Part shown: piece by piece, positions 51,397-61,962 of the stretch
How positions within the stretch are numbered: position 1 is the first letter of the stretch
Layout of the letters: every line of letters begins with the position of its first letter
Assembly: GCA_018136815.1 (NCBI GenBank)
Contig: CM030937.1
Span: 5,536,632-5,600,631, forward strand
Length of the DNA: 64,000 nt
Source of the DNA: Isochrysis galbana
Lineage: Eukaryota; Haptophyta; Isochrysidales; Isochrysidaceae
Direction of reading: 5' to 3'
The notes under the pieces: generated by a model
Seen by the model: the letters and a program-made list of their open reading frames with translations, nothing else
Database searches by the model: none
Told to the model about the DNA's origin: nothing
Program-made: the position numbers and the translations under genes

Positions 51397-51774
51397 TGTC
51401 GCATTCGCGAATCGACACTCGTTAGGCTTCGCTCTTCTCTTCGTCGTTTGTCGTTTGGCATTTATCGTTATAATTCTCTCGTTCTCGTTCTTGGATGCAT
51501 GGGATCGCTTGGATGCATGGGATCGTGGGTTGTGGAGCGCGCTCTCTCTCTTTCTCTCGAAAGAGAAGGGAAGTTTCCCCACCTTTCTTCCTCCCAGGCG
51601 CCTCGCAAATAGGTTTAATTTGCTATCTTCCCTGCGCTTCTTTATCTGCTTCTGGGGGCAATCAGGTTTAATTTGCAATCTCATCGCATCTTCCCCTTAG
51701 GCACATCGCACTTCTCTCGTCTTATTCGGTAAGTCTTTTGGAATCCTGCGTAGCAAGATTGCCTCTCGTTTCCG
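51397..51774 (+). repeat. LTR-like block, copy 2
   Basis: Starts TGTCGCATTCGCGAATCGACA and matches the minus strand of 593–959. It contains an extra direct duplication GGATGCATGGGATCG at 51494–51523. Followed by TGGTGCGATTCCCC, a candidate primer-binding site. It is either a solo LTR or the 5' end of an element whose body is lost after 52.5 kb. Confidence 0.5.
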
Positions 51775-51811
51775 TTATGGTGCGATTCCCCTTCCAGCTC
51801 AACGCTAACTC

Positions 51812-52507
51812 TTGCCTTGCAGCCCCGTCGCTGCCGATCCGTCTGCTGTCGCCAGTCAAATCTTGGATGGACTGGCCGATTCGTTCCCTCGAAACTCGCC
51901 GTTAAGCTGCCTTGGCCGTGCCAGCGAGGTTAGCCCCTCCGGATGGACGGTGGCCTACACCCTCGCTGTTCGCCGTTGGCTCGCGCCGCCTACGATAGTC
52001 GCGCCAACCCGATTGGGTTGGCGACCGATACCGACTAGCTCGTCTGATGAATCGTTCGCTGACGGAGGGGTATTCGCCAACATGCCCTCCGTCGTGCTAC
52101 GCGCCGTCCGTCGATTATTCCGTTCGCAACCCGCTCTATTCTCGTCCGACTCTCTTCTGGCTACCGCGTTCCATTCTTTTGAGATGGCTCGCACATTGGC
52201 CGCCTCGTCTTCGTCGGTTCCGGTCACTCGCAGTCTCGTTTCCGTTTCCGCTGTCGTTCCGCTTTGCCAGTTTTCAGTCTCGCCGCCGTCCTCGCCCTCG
52301 CTCAAGCCTGCCTGCCCGCCTTCCTCTGCTGACGGGCTTCAGCCCGTCAGCACCTCCGAAGTCGTCTCCTCAGCCGCGCCTGCCGCCGGCTTTGCCCCTT
52401 CCTCATTGACCTCAGGCCCTATGGGCCATCACAATTCGTCACCGAGGAGGGGTGAGGCCCCGGCCCTTCCCCCCCGCCATCAGGCGGCTTCCCCCGTGCA
52501 CTACTAG
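51812..52507 (+). CDS. Gag-like or leader ORF of LTR element
   Basis: 231 codons, Ser/Ala/Pro-rich, in the leader position after the LTR-like block. The 3' part (from about 52250) matches the inverse of 113–270. The last ~75 bases, through GCCATCAGGCGGC and ACTACTAGGGGGAT, match the inverse of 5700–5770. No zinc knuckle or major homology region, so a gag function is unproven. Confidence 0.4.
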   Translation: MPCSPVAADPSAVASQILDGLADSFPRNSPLSCLGRASEVSPSGWTVAYTLAVRRWLAPPTIVAPTRLGWRPIPTSSSDESFADGGVFANMPSVVLRAVRRLFRSQPALFSSDSLLATAFHSFEMARTLAASSSSVPVTRSLVSVSAVVPLCQFSVSPPSSPSLKPACPPSSADGLQPVSTSEVVSSAAPAAGFAPSSLTSGPMGHHNSSPRRGEAPALPPRHQAASPVHY

Positions 52508-52529
52508 GGGGATAGGGGTGAAGGCTGAA

Positions 52530-54644
52530 TGCTGAATGGCTTAGCATTAAGATATTACTACGTAGTAGATATTCCCCCCCCCCCCCCCGCGATCGCTTCG
52601 AGTTGCCGCAGCCGCTCTACAAGCGCTTGCGAATGCGGCTTACGCGCTCGGCTGCATCTTTTGCATGCAGGAGCAACTTCTTGCATAGTGCATAGCTAGT
52701 GATATATGAGCTACAGCTACTCACACTAGCTGCATAAGATCTAACACTTTACGCCCCGGCCGCCAGGCCCGCGCTCGCGATAGGCCCAGGTAGAAATATG
52801 CACCATATTCACTTGCATATTTGGGTAAATTGGTCAGATCTGCATATTTTGACACTTTTTTGCATGTTTTCTGCATATTTGGGTAGAAGGCGGAGCGGGG
52901 GAGGGTGGTCTACAAGGCACTCCCAGGTCGGCCGGCGCATCAGCTTGAGTGCCCGTTCGGCCAAGCCCAGGTTTTGAGAGCTAACTAAGGTTAAGACTAA
53001 TGCCAAGGCCCAGGCGCTCAGAGGATCCAGCATTTCGAGCCCAAGCTTAAGCTCTCATCCCACCTTTCGTGGGCGGCAATCAATCAGAAACCAGCGTGAG
53101 CAAAGTGACCGATGTGTTCCACCAAAAGAAACGAGGGAAATCCAACCTATGAGGGTGACTGTTTGCCCTAAATAATGTAAGACCGACACCTCTCCTCGCT
53201 CGGCTCACTTGATAGCTGTCCACGGTAGCTCCATGCATGCCGCATACGTGCTGGCACGTGGCTGTTCACATAGGCATGGGCATGAAATACAAGATGTATC
53301 TACCTCTAGTCAAGCGAATCCTCCCCATACACCTGCGAACTCTGCGCCATGCTACTTGTCTCCCACAGGGCTAGGTCACCGTTGCGACGGCGCTCAGGGC
53401 TCCTATCGAGCTTTCCCTTGCGCATGACATAGCCGTACTCTCTCGGATTGGTTTGATCGATGTCCTCCGGTTTCACCGACATGCCGAGTCCGCTTTTCAT
53501 CATAGTGGCAGTCGTTGTCGCCCACGCCTGCATGACGAAGGATATCAGGTGGAGATCTTAGAGTACTACCGCCATGCGAACTGTGCGGCTATGCTGCAGC
53601 AGATGTCTAAGCCAAGCTGAGATCAATCTGACCACTGCCATCTAGTTCCACTGGCTGTCTCACCGGGTGATTATGCCTTATGGTCGGCCGTACCGAGTAC
53701 TTCATGCCGGTACTCACTTGACTCATGATGGCACTGTGAAGATGGGCGAGCTCTTGTGAGCCGAGCGGCGGGTCGGGAGGAGGCAGGCAGCCTCCGCCGT
53801 TGATCTGCGAGGCGAGCGTCGCCTTGGCGGCCACCGAAGGCTCGGCTGTGTGCACTTCGTCGGGCATTCCGTGCGGGGCGGGGCGAGATCACGGCGATCG
53901 TCTCGGTATGTAGACATATGTAGGTGTGCACTTAGATATGTGTGTTTGCTGCGACGGGAGAGAGAGGAGGGGGGGGGGGAAGAGAGAGAGTGAGAGAGCA
54001 GGAGAGGGGAAAAGAAACGGACAACGGTTGCGGGCGGGGGGGGCGGGGGGAGGGGGGGGGGGGGGGGGGGGGGGGCGGGGGGAATACATAGTAGCAGTGG
54101 CTACCGCTTTACCTCTTTACTGCCGGCTTGAAGCGACAATTTTGGCGCTTCAGATCCGTCATTTTCTGCAGGTGCCCAAGGGATAACGCCTGTGTAAGAG
54201 GGATAAGCGCTGCGATGAGGGGAAGCTTGCCAATCGGTATTTTCCCCCGAAGCCCCCCCCCCCCCCCCAGGGCCCCCGCACCGTTCCCCCGAGGCCCCCC
54301 GCACCGTGCCCCCTTCCGCGCCCCCCGCGCGCGGCAAGAACCATGAGCATGGAGGACAAGGAGGTCGAGGTGGGAGCTGTCCCAGTGGACGACGAGAGGT
54401 GGGAGATGTCCCAGTGGACGACGACGATCTGGAGCGCCAAGGGCTTCCCTTGGCCCTTGGATGACGAGGCCGGCTGCGCCCTGTTATTGTTATTGTTTGG
54501 AGTATGAGGAGGAGGAGGAGGAGAATGACGAGGAAGATGGCGATGGCGATGGCGAGGAGGACATCGAACAAGCTGAAGATGGCGAGGGCGGAGGCGGAGG
54601 CCGGGCCAACGGCACGATCGAGGCGGAGATGAGGAGCACTATAC
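52530..54644. other. Repeat-rich region without recognised gene
   Basis: 52575–52590 is a C-run. 52815–52880 has GCATATTTGGGTA repeated twice plus related GCATATTT. 54034–54080 is almost pure G. 54254–54269 is a C-run. 54364–54423 is a 33-bp tandem duplication (GAGGTGGGAG..TGTCCCAGTGGACGACGA in part). 54505–54560 is GAGGAG-rich. No ORF is convincing. Confidence 0.45.
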
Positions 54645-54811
54645 CCGCCTGCAAACACAGCCAAATAAATACAGCGTATATGTACGTACGTAGTTGGCCT
54701 CCGGCCAAATACAATTTCACATATTAACATTTCACATACATTCGAGACCTACAACGTTGTACTACAACGCAGGACGCGCTTCAAATACAGCCAAATACAT
54801 ATGGGTATGTT
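54645..54811 (-). mobile_element. Degraded hAT-type MITE copy
   Basis: Inverse orientation to 6120–6303: GTATTTGGCTGTATTTGAAG, CGCGTCCTG, TCGAATGTAT, TTGGCCGGAGGCCAA. Both terminal CCTAGATGGG repeats are lost and there is an internal CAACGTTG insertion. No target duplication. Confidence 0.75.
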
Positions 54812-54951
54812 ACCCCCCAGGAGCCAACGTCCCCCAGGAGCTATCGGGGGCCCCCGATAGCTATCGGGGGGAAATTTTTTCCCGATCGCCAACAGCCCCA
54901 CCGAGAGCAAGAGCTACCGGGGGACCGAGCAAATTCCCCGAGAGCTACCGT

Positions 54952-56166
54952 CTTCTTGCTGAGTCTATTCGCCAAGACCTGTGCCTTTGCGAGAAATTTA
55001 TAGTCCGTTTGAAGCAGCGTGATGGGTCTGTAGTTTCTCGGGTCTCTGGCGTCCCCTTTCTCCTTTCTTAAAAAGCAGCGCTATGTCTCCCGAGCACGTG
55101 TCATCCGGCAGTGCCCCCTTCCGGTATGCCTCGTTGAACATGTCCATTAGGCGTGGGGCTACAAGCTTCTCGAAGCTTTGGTAGAACTCCATCGGTATGC
55201 CATCCGGTCCCGTAGATTTGCCTTTCGCCATTTGACGTATCGCTCTAATTAATGATCTCGGATCTCGGAGTAGCCGATGGGTTGGTCCAAGAAGTACCTA
55301 CCTATGACTCGTCGGTATCTGCCTCTACCTTAGCGCGTGGAGTAATGGTCTTAAATTGGTTATGTGCGTCTTCGTCAACATAGAAGATCCATGGGCCTTT
55401 GCGGCCCTTGTCCATTCCGTCCGGTGTAGCGTCAATCAAGGCCTTCAAGCCTAGACAGAAGGAATTTCATGAACGTGGCGACATCCTCGCTCTTGATATC
55501 CTTTTTGTCGTCAGCTAGCTGAGCTAGCTGGACGAAAAAGGGGGTGTCTTCGGGTTCTTCCTCCTCATCCAGAGGGGGGGGTGCGAGTTGTGGGGTGTTG
55601 TTGACAACCGGCTTTGGATCCGACTGGGGGTCGGCCCGCTTGCGCGACTGCTGCTGTGGTTGTGGGTTTGGTTGCTTCTGTGCTTGCTGCACTGGGTCCT
55701 TCCCCATGGGTCCATTCTGAGCGGCTTCAGCATACGACTTCTGTGCATGAGTTGGTTGTTGGTTTGAGGGCGCAAAGGCTCCCAAGATTGATTGTTGTGT
55801 CAAGTGCCCGCCCCCGAGGGGTGCACTAATGGTAGGAGTTGCCGCCGTGGGGGTGGCAGCAGAGCTGCCACCCACCACGGGGAGTCCTTGTTGTGGTGGC
55901 ATGTCGAGGGAGGCAGGCGGCTGGGTCAGACTCTGGCCCTGTTGGTCTGCAGGGAACAAGGCCCTGCCTGTTCCCTGCTTGAGGTGCTGGTGTGGCGGCG
56001 AGGGTGGTGGGAGCATGTCGACGTCGGTGTCAGGTGGTGCTGAGGCCTGTGAGCGCTTGGGCTCCGGCGGCTTGGGGCGGCCCCGTTGGGGCGTCGTGGC
56101 GGCGGGGGGCTGGGAGGTGGGAGCGGTCGGCGCGCGCTCCATCGCTGAAACTATAACGATAGTTCT
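54952..56166 (-). mobile_element. Internally deleted LINE G
   Basis: 5' end with palindrome AACTATCGTTATAGTT (56148–56163), then CAGCGATGGAGCGCGC. The ORF1-like frame 55432–56142 is followed in broken frames by KGRKGPWIFYVDEDAHNQFK (about 55410–55350), as in the LINE at 44 kb. The sequence then jumps at about 55250 to RT: GKSTGPDGIPMEFYQSFEKL, CSGDIALLFKKG, NYRPITLLQTDYKFLAK. RT ends at about 54952, close to where the other copy ends. Endonuclease and zinc fingers are deleted. Confidence 0.85.
55432..56142 (-). CDS. LINE G ORF1-like protein
   Basis: 236 codons: MERAPTAPTSQPPAATTPQ, then a Pro/Gln-rich, low-complexity chain (DVDMLPPPSPPHQ, QKSYAEAAQNGPMGK) and an acidic C-terminus (DEEEEPEDTPFFVQLAQLADD and EDVATFMKFLLSRLEGLD). 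Homologous to fragment B and to the start of retroposon F. No RNA-binding motif is seen in this part. Start supported by the conserved palindrome-plus-ATGGAGCG layout. Confidence 0.75.
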   Translation of the reverse strand: MERAPTAPTSQPPAATTPQRGRPKPPEPKRSQASAPPDTDVDMLPPPSPPHQHLKQGTGRALFPADQQGQSLTQPPASLDMPPQQGLPVVGGSSAATPTAATPTISAPLGGGHLTQQSILGAFAPSNQQPTHAQKSYAEAAQNGPMGKDPVQQAQKQPNPQPQQQSRKRADPQSDPKPVVNNTPQLAPPPLDEEEEPEDTPFFVQLAQLADDKKDIKSEDVATFMKFLLSRLEGLD

Positions 56167-56755
56167 GGTTAGCGGTAGTAATTATACCCGAGATGTGGGG
56201 GTGTCCGCGAAAAAAATCCTAAGGTTAAGGTCTTACGACTAAGGACTAAGTGGCCCGCCTCCCGCCTCTTTTCTTTAGACATTTTTTTACAATTTGCATC
56301 ACAACCACAACGTATTGAAGGTGCTTTTACTTCGATCTACTTCTACTAGATCATATATTGAAACTCAGGTGTCGCCACTGCCTCAGTAATTACGTCTAAG
56401 GTATTCTTGTACTACGTCTTATGTGTCCTCGTAGCCCTAAACTCTCTGCGTCATCCTCGTCGCAATTCTCGCCAACGCACGCATCGCCATGCTTTCATGC
56501 ATAGCAACGTGTGCAAACGTCGTTCATGCTTCCCGGGTGCGACCCACCCCCGGTGCGACCCTCAACGAGCATTTGCTCCCGGGTTAGTAGCACGACGAGG
56601 CCTTGACAGCGACATCGACGAGCTGGTGTATCCCTGGGAATGGTGGGAAAACGATGCCGATCACAGCTGTGGCATCCTGCCTACGCACCATTCAAGGCAT
56701 CGCTCAAGTCCGCTCTCGCGTTCACTCGCGCACGCGTGTCTGGGTGTCGACTGGC
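56167..56755. other. Spacer, 3' flank of IMPDH
   Basis: No gene recognised; probably includes the IMPDH 3' untranslated region. Confidence 0.4.
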
Positions 56756-58856
56756 TCAGGTAAACTCGGTGCGCTTGTAATGGTGCAGATCATGCACGCC
56801 GCCCTCCATCTGCGAGGCGGATGTACGAAGCTCGAAGCGAAGATTGCCATTCGCGAGTGCGGCCCAGAGCTCAGGCAACGACTTGAGCCCCATATCTTGC
56901 AGCGAGTGCTTGAGACCCGTGGAGAGGTAGGGAAGGTATCGCTTGAGCGAGCCCTTATCCATCACTGCGCCCGACACGCCCTGAGCCACGCGCACAGCCG
57001 ACTCGGCCGAAAAATAGCGGTCCGCCGAGGTACCCTTGGTCATGGCGTCGATCGAGCCCATCCCGCGGTACGTCTTCAGACGCACACCGTCCTTATAAAA
57101 ATACTCGCCTGGTGCCTCATCGGTGCCAGCCAAGAGGGAGCCCATCATCACAGCGGAGGCGCCACACGCGAGAGCCTTGGAGATCTTGCCGACGTTGGAG
57201 ATGCCGCCGTCCGCCCAGCAGGGCACCCCATGCTTGCGCGCATACTTGCACACATGATACACAGCGGTCGCCTGCGGCCGGCCTACCGCCATTACCTCCT
57301 GCGTTGTGCAGATCGACCCAGAGCCCATCCCGATGCGCAGGGCGTCGACACCCCACTTGATCAGGTTGCGTGCCTGCGATACACACACGACGTTGCCGCC
57401 CACAACCTGGACATCAAAGTTAGACTTGATGAACTTAACCATCTCCTCCTGGTAAGTCGAGTTGCCTGCCGTGGGCACGCATGGGAAGCGCTAAGCAGGG
57501 GGGAGGCGCTGGGGCGATCTGTTACACCTGGCCGTCAGGCTGCACTCACCCTGGGATGAGTCAACGACGATGACGTCGACGCCAGCCTCAACGAGCCTGG
57601 CGACACGGGTTTTGTCTTCAGGCCGCGTGTGCACCGAGGCCCCAACGAGCAGGCGCTTCGACGCGTTCTTCGAGGCGTGGGGGTAGTCGCGATTCTTGCG
57701 CAAATCCTTGCGTGATATGAGTGCCACGAGCTCGAACTTGCGGTTAACTACGGGGAGCTTGCCCTTTTTCGAGTCGGTGAGAATCTTGTTGGCCTCGTCA
57801 AGCGAGCAACCCTCCTCGGCAACTACAAGATCCCTCGTCATCACGCTGGACACCGACGTGCTACGGTCCTGCACAAAGTCGTGGTCCCGAGTTGTCACTA
57901 TGCCGAGAAGGCGGCCACCGAGGTTGCCGTTCTCGGTGATCGGCATGCCGGAGAAGCCGTGCTTCCTCTTGATCTCGTCTATCTCCCGCAAGGTGGCACT
58001 CGGAGGTAGGCAGAACGGATCGAGGATGAAGCCATTCTCAAAGCGCTTGACACGCTTCACCTCATCGCATTGCTCTGAGGTGTGCAACGAGGGGGCACCT
58101 TAGCCGCATGATGCGACGAATCACTGCACGCGGCAAAATTGGGGTGTGCGGTGGTGGTGGCGACAGCATAGATGGGGATCGCACCATCAATCGTGTTGTT
58201 GCAGTGGATGATTCCCAGTCCGCCGTAGAGTGCCATGTGGATGGCCATTTGCGCCTCGGTTACCTGCAGTCGCGCAGCACGGTGCGGTAAGGCCGGTAAG
58301 TGCGCCTCTCAACTCCCTCTGGCACCCTGTGGCACTCACCGTGTCCATCGGCGAGGAGATGAAAGGTAGGTGTATCTTGATTCCTTTCGTCACCTGAGAT
58401 GAGAGGCTCACGTCCTTCGCGTCAAAGTTGATGTGGCCCGGCAGGATGATGTAGTCGTTGTACGTGTATCCGTCACGGTTCGAGAAGAGCTGCAGGCAAG
58501 AGAAAAGTGAGAGCGCGCGGGTCAAAGCTCAGCAGAACCGCGCCCGCGATTCAGCTCAATACGTCAGCTCTCACGCTCATCGACTCCCTCCAGCTGCTTT
58601 TCCCTTCCCCCCCCCCCTTCTCTCTCCCCTCCTTCTCTCCCTCCCTCCCTCTCCCTCCCTCTCTCTCCCCCGCTCCTCTTTCCTCCACCCCCCTCTCCCC
58701 CCCTCCCTCCCCCTCCCCCTCCCTCTCCCTCTCCCCCCCCCTCTCTCTCCTTCTCCCTCGCTTCCCTCCCTCTCTTGGCATCAAGACGCTACGGCGGCGG
58801 GCGACGCGTACCTCCTCTCCAGAGAGGCCATCGTTGTACTCCTCGTCGTCGCTCAT
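56756..58856 (-). CDS. IMPDH: Inosine-5'-monophosphate dehydrogenase
   Basis: Converts IMP to XMP with NAD+, the rate-limiting step to guanine nucleotides, in the cytosol. Exons (minus): 58856–58812, 58489–58340, 58263–58185, 58074–57550, 57465–56756; total 1,509 nt, 502 residues, in frame through all joins. Start [15 protein letters not shown] joins [18 protein letters not shown], matching family N-termini. The CBS pair is in exon 4 ([25 protein letters not shown]). Catalytic loop [12 protein letters not shown] has the nucleophile Cys at about 319. [17 protein letters not shown] and [10 protein letters not shown] bind phosphate and IMP. There is no transit peptide. Introns are 84, 110, 76 and 322 bp; the first is pyrimidine-rich. 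All use GT–AG. Confidence 0.96.
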
Positions 58857-59443
58857 GTCGACCCGCGAGGCGGAGTCAGAGGCAGGGAGGGAGGGAGGGA
58901 GGGAGGGAGAGGAAGGAAGGCGACGAGAGGCTCCGCGAGGCTGGCCCCGTCTACTCTCTTCTCCTCTCTCTCTCTCTCTCTCTCTCTCCTTCTCACCGTC
59001 TCTCACCCGCTATCCCTCTCCTTTCTGATATTGAGGGCTTTCTTCTTCTCTCCTAAGCCCTCGTCGTCCGCGAGTCGGGTTCACTCGTTTTCTCCCCCTC
59101 CGTCAAACACGTGCCCCAGGGGTTATAAAATAGAATGAGGAGGAAACATATATATACCTAGAGGTGCCCCTCAGACGGGCTGGCGGACGCCCTCCTTCTT
59201 CTCCTCTCACTCTCTCTCTCTCTCTCTCCCGCCATAGCACCTAGATCTCTCCCCACCAAACGAAACTCTCCCACCTCTCACGAAAGATTTATCACTCCGC
59301 CGGCCAACTCGTTGGCGGCAAGCCGAGAGAGGAGAGAGAGGAGAGAGAGAGGAGAGAGCGCCGGGGGGGTGGGGGCAGCTAACAAACCCTTCCACCTCTT
59401 TCACCGAAGATGCCTCACCATCCCTATTAACTCTGTGGCAAGA

Positions 59444-59514
<71 letters not shown>

Positions 59515-59846
59515 GGGGGGGCGCGCGCGTGTCAGCAGTGGCCGGGCGACGAGGGCAAAGGGAAAGAGCCCCCCCCCCCCCCCCCGCCCCCCCCCCCCCC
59601 CCCGCCCCCCCCCGCCCCCCGCCCCCCCCCCGCCCCCCCCGCCCCCCCCCGCCCCCCCCCCCCGCCCCCCGCCCCCCCCCGCCCCCCCCCCTCCCCGCCC
59701 CCCCCCCTCTCTCCCGCTTTTCCCGCGCAGCCCCCTCCCCGCCCCCCCCCCCCCCCCCCTCTCCTCCCCCCCCGTCGCCCACGCCTTTTACTTCTCTACA
59801 TCGCCTCCACTCGGGGCAACTCGACCACTCCCTCCTCACCCCTAAT
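58857..59846. repeat. IMPDH 5' flank and low-complexity block
   Basis: 58964–58990 CT run; 59200–59228 CT run; 59450–59516 GA run of about 65 bases; 59567–59766 almost pure C with single G or T spacers. The ORFs here (Pro/Arg/Gly-rich) are products of the repeats. A promoter of IMPDH must lie in the first part, but no element can be named. Confidence 0.8.
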
Positions 59847-60075
59847 CTTCTCACCCTAGATCCTAGATGGGAAATACGTATTTACCGTAATTGGCCAGAG
59901 GCCAAATACACATGTATTTGGCTGTATTTGAAGCGCGTCCTGGATTGTAAGCCTCGAATGTATTTGAAATGTGTTTGGCCGGAGACCAAATACTATTTGC
60001 CAATACATATGTATTTGGCTGTATTTGCGGGCCCCAGCACCGTATGCGTATGTATTTCCCATCTAGGCTTCTCAG
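59847..60075. mobile_element. hAT-type MITE, second good copy
   Basis: Core 59855–60067. The left end reads CCTAGATCCTAGATGGGAAATAC (terminal repeat partly doubled) and the right end TATTTCCCATCTAGG. Flanks are CTTCTCAC (59847–59854) and CTTCTCAG (60068–60075), a 7/8 match as an 8-bp duplication. The interior matches 6120–6303 with an extra ACTATTTGCCAATAC piece. No coding capacity. Confidence 0.88.
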
Positions 60076-60405
60076 GAATTCATCCTCTAGCGCATACACG
60101 TGGCTCCCCGTCCCCCGTCCTCATCCGAAGCCTAGGATTGTTGTATTCCTGCCCATCTGAAGGTTGTAGGCATGAATATTCGTGTAAGGTACGCGCTCAC
60201 AATTACAATTGAACAGTTCCCCGTGTTGCCACTGACGCACAAGACACACAGATTCGGATTCCCCATGGTCTCAAGTCCAGGTTTGCAGGTTTTGGTCTCG
60301 AAATTTGCGATTCGAATTTTGTTTTTGCTGTTACTATAATTGTTGGCTCGTTTAAGGTAATAAACCGGCATGACTTCGACTTCTCGTTCTGCAGTCGCTC
60401 TGCGA

Positions 60406-60441
<36 letters not shown>

Positions 60442-60564
60442 CCGCCTCTCCTCGGCCGACGGCAAGAAGATTCGTCCAAAACATTCTCCGGTCCCAAGAT
60501 ATCTCGTGGGGGGTCTCTCCGCGCTCCGCGAGGGAAAGGACGCGATCTCGCTCCGAGATCGGCC
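60076..60564. other. Spacer, no gene seen
   Basis: AT-richer 60170–60370; a CT run at 60409–60438. Nothing recognised. Confidence 0.4.
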
Positions 60565-61545
60565 TCGCGCCCTCCCACGCTGCCCCGCCGTGCCCTCGGT
60601 CCCTCGCCCCCCCCCGCGGCAGGTTCTTTCCCTCGGCGTGCCGTCCATCGCCTCTGGCCGTTATATTAATCCCCCCCCGCGCGAGGTTCTCTTCTCCCCC
60701 GCGCGCGGTTCGTTTCCTCCGGCCGTCGTTGTTCCCCCCCTCGCTTCGATTCCTCTCGCGGTTCCTTCGATGATTGCCTCCATCTCGTCCGTTCTTCTTC
60801 GCGATCCTCGCGGAGGGGGCACCGACGTTTAATGTTAGTTTCGTCGCGGTTTCGATGAAAGAAAGGAAGAACGAATGGCACGCGCCTCGCGCCTCGCGTC
60901 TTGTTTCGTCGCCCCTTGCTCGTCGCTTGTCTAGAAGGTCTCTCCGCACATCGCCTTCTCCCCCCGCGCGAGTTTGGATCTCTCCTCGACCCTCCGCGTT
61001 GGCTTCAGCGGACGAGTTCCACTTTAACGATAGTTCGAACCCTTCGGTGGCGTAGTTATGCGCTCTCTTTCCGTATATCTTCGCGCATGACGAGCGATCG
61101 CGACTTCAGCCTTCGCCGCGCGGGGAGGGGTTTGTTTATCGTATGATTCCGGAGTGTTTACGTTAGTTTTCTGAGCCCAAGGACTTTGGTTTTTGGTTTC
61201 TTGTGAGTGATTTTTGTAGCAACTTCGTCGAGTCCCACCGTGTTCCCAAACGAGTCCCCCCGAGTTCCCGAGTCTATACCCCGAGTCAACGAGTCAATAC
61301 AAGTCAAGCACGCGCCTGAGCCACCCCCAGTCGCCTGCCACCACCTCCCACAAGCCTCCTTTCGCACTTCCGCGCCCACCGTGCTCCGTGCGTGCGTCGT
61401 GCATCGTGCGTCGATCACCATGCCCGAAGTCAACCCCGAGGAAAGCTCCATGAGCTCCCCACAAGAACCGCGTTCCGCGCTAGCTGCCGGCGCGCCCTCG
61501 CAAGCAATCTCCAAGAGTGAGATCAGCCTTGCTCTGACAAGGATC
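60565..61545 (-). repeat. Dispersed repeat X, copy 2 (uninterrupted site)
   Basis: On the minus strand 61545–61205 and 60660–60565 match the + strand of 46070–46315/47457–47540 and 47775–47883. The retroposon F target TTGTATTGACTCGTTGA occurs once here. The stretch between the two homologous blocks differs between copies, so they are diverged or rearranged. Confidence 0.82.
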
Positions 61546-61962
61546 GAAAGCCGCTCCTTGGCTCGCTAGCCGCTTGCGACGGAGGAGCCCTTATTGACGC
61601 GTAGACACCTGCTTGCCGGAGTGCTGTGAGCCAGCTCCAGCTGCCCAGCTCCAGCTGCACTGATTTGTTTACAGTAGTAGTGTGTGCACTCTTGCTCTAT
61701 CGGCTTCGGCTACCGACGGGTTTGGACATCGGCTGCTACCAGAGTGCTATGAGCCGGCTCCGCTGATTTGTTTGCACTCTTGTACAAGTAGTTCTATCGG
61801 CTACCGGCTACCGGCCACCGGCCAAATAAGTAGCGCTAAAATCAGCCAACGCGTCAAGATGAAGATGGAGAAAGACGTTGCACATACTTATACTCAAGCC
61901 TGCCCCTTACCACCTATAAGGCCATCGCCGCGTTCGTACAGCCATGCGGCATTGCTTGCTAC
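61546..61962. other. Spacer, 3' flank of fusion gene
   Basis: Imperfect direct duplication: 61618–61720 and 61740–61815 share GAGTGCT(G)TGAGCC, CTGATTTGTTT and CACTCTTG words. No gene. Confidence 0.5.

Noticed and set aside
59207-59854. Long Gly/Arg/Pro-rich ORFs in GA and C runs
   Set aside because: Products of simple repeats; composition follows the repeat in every frame.
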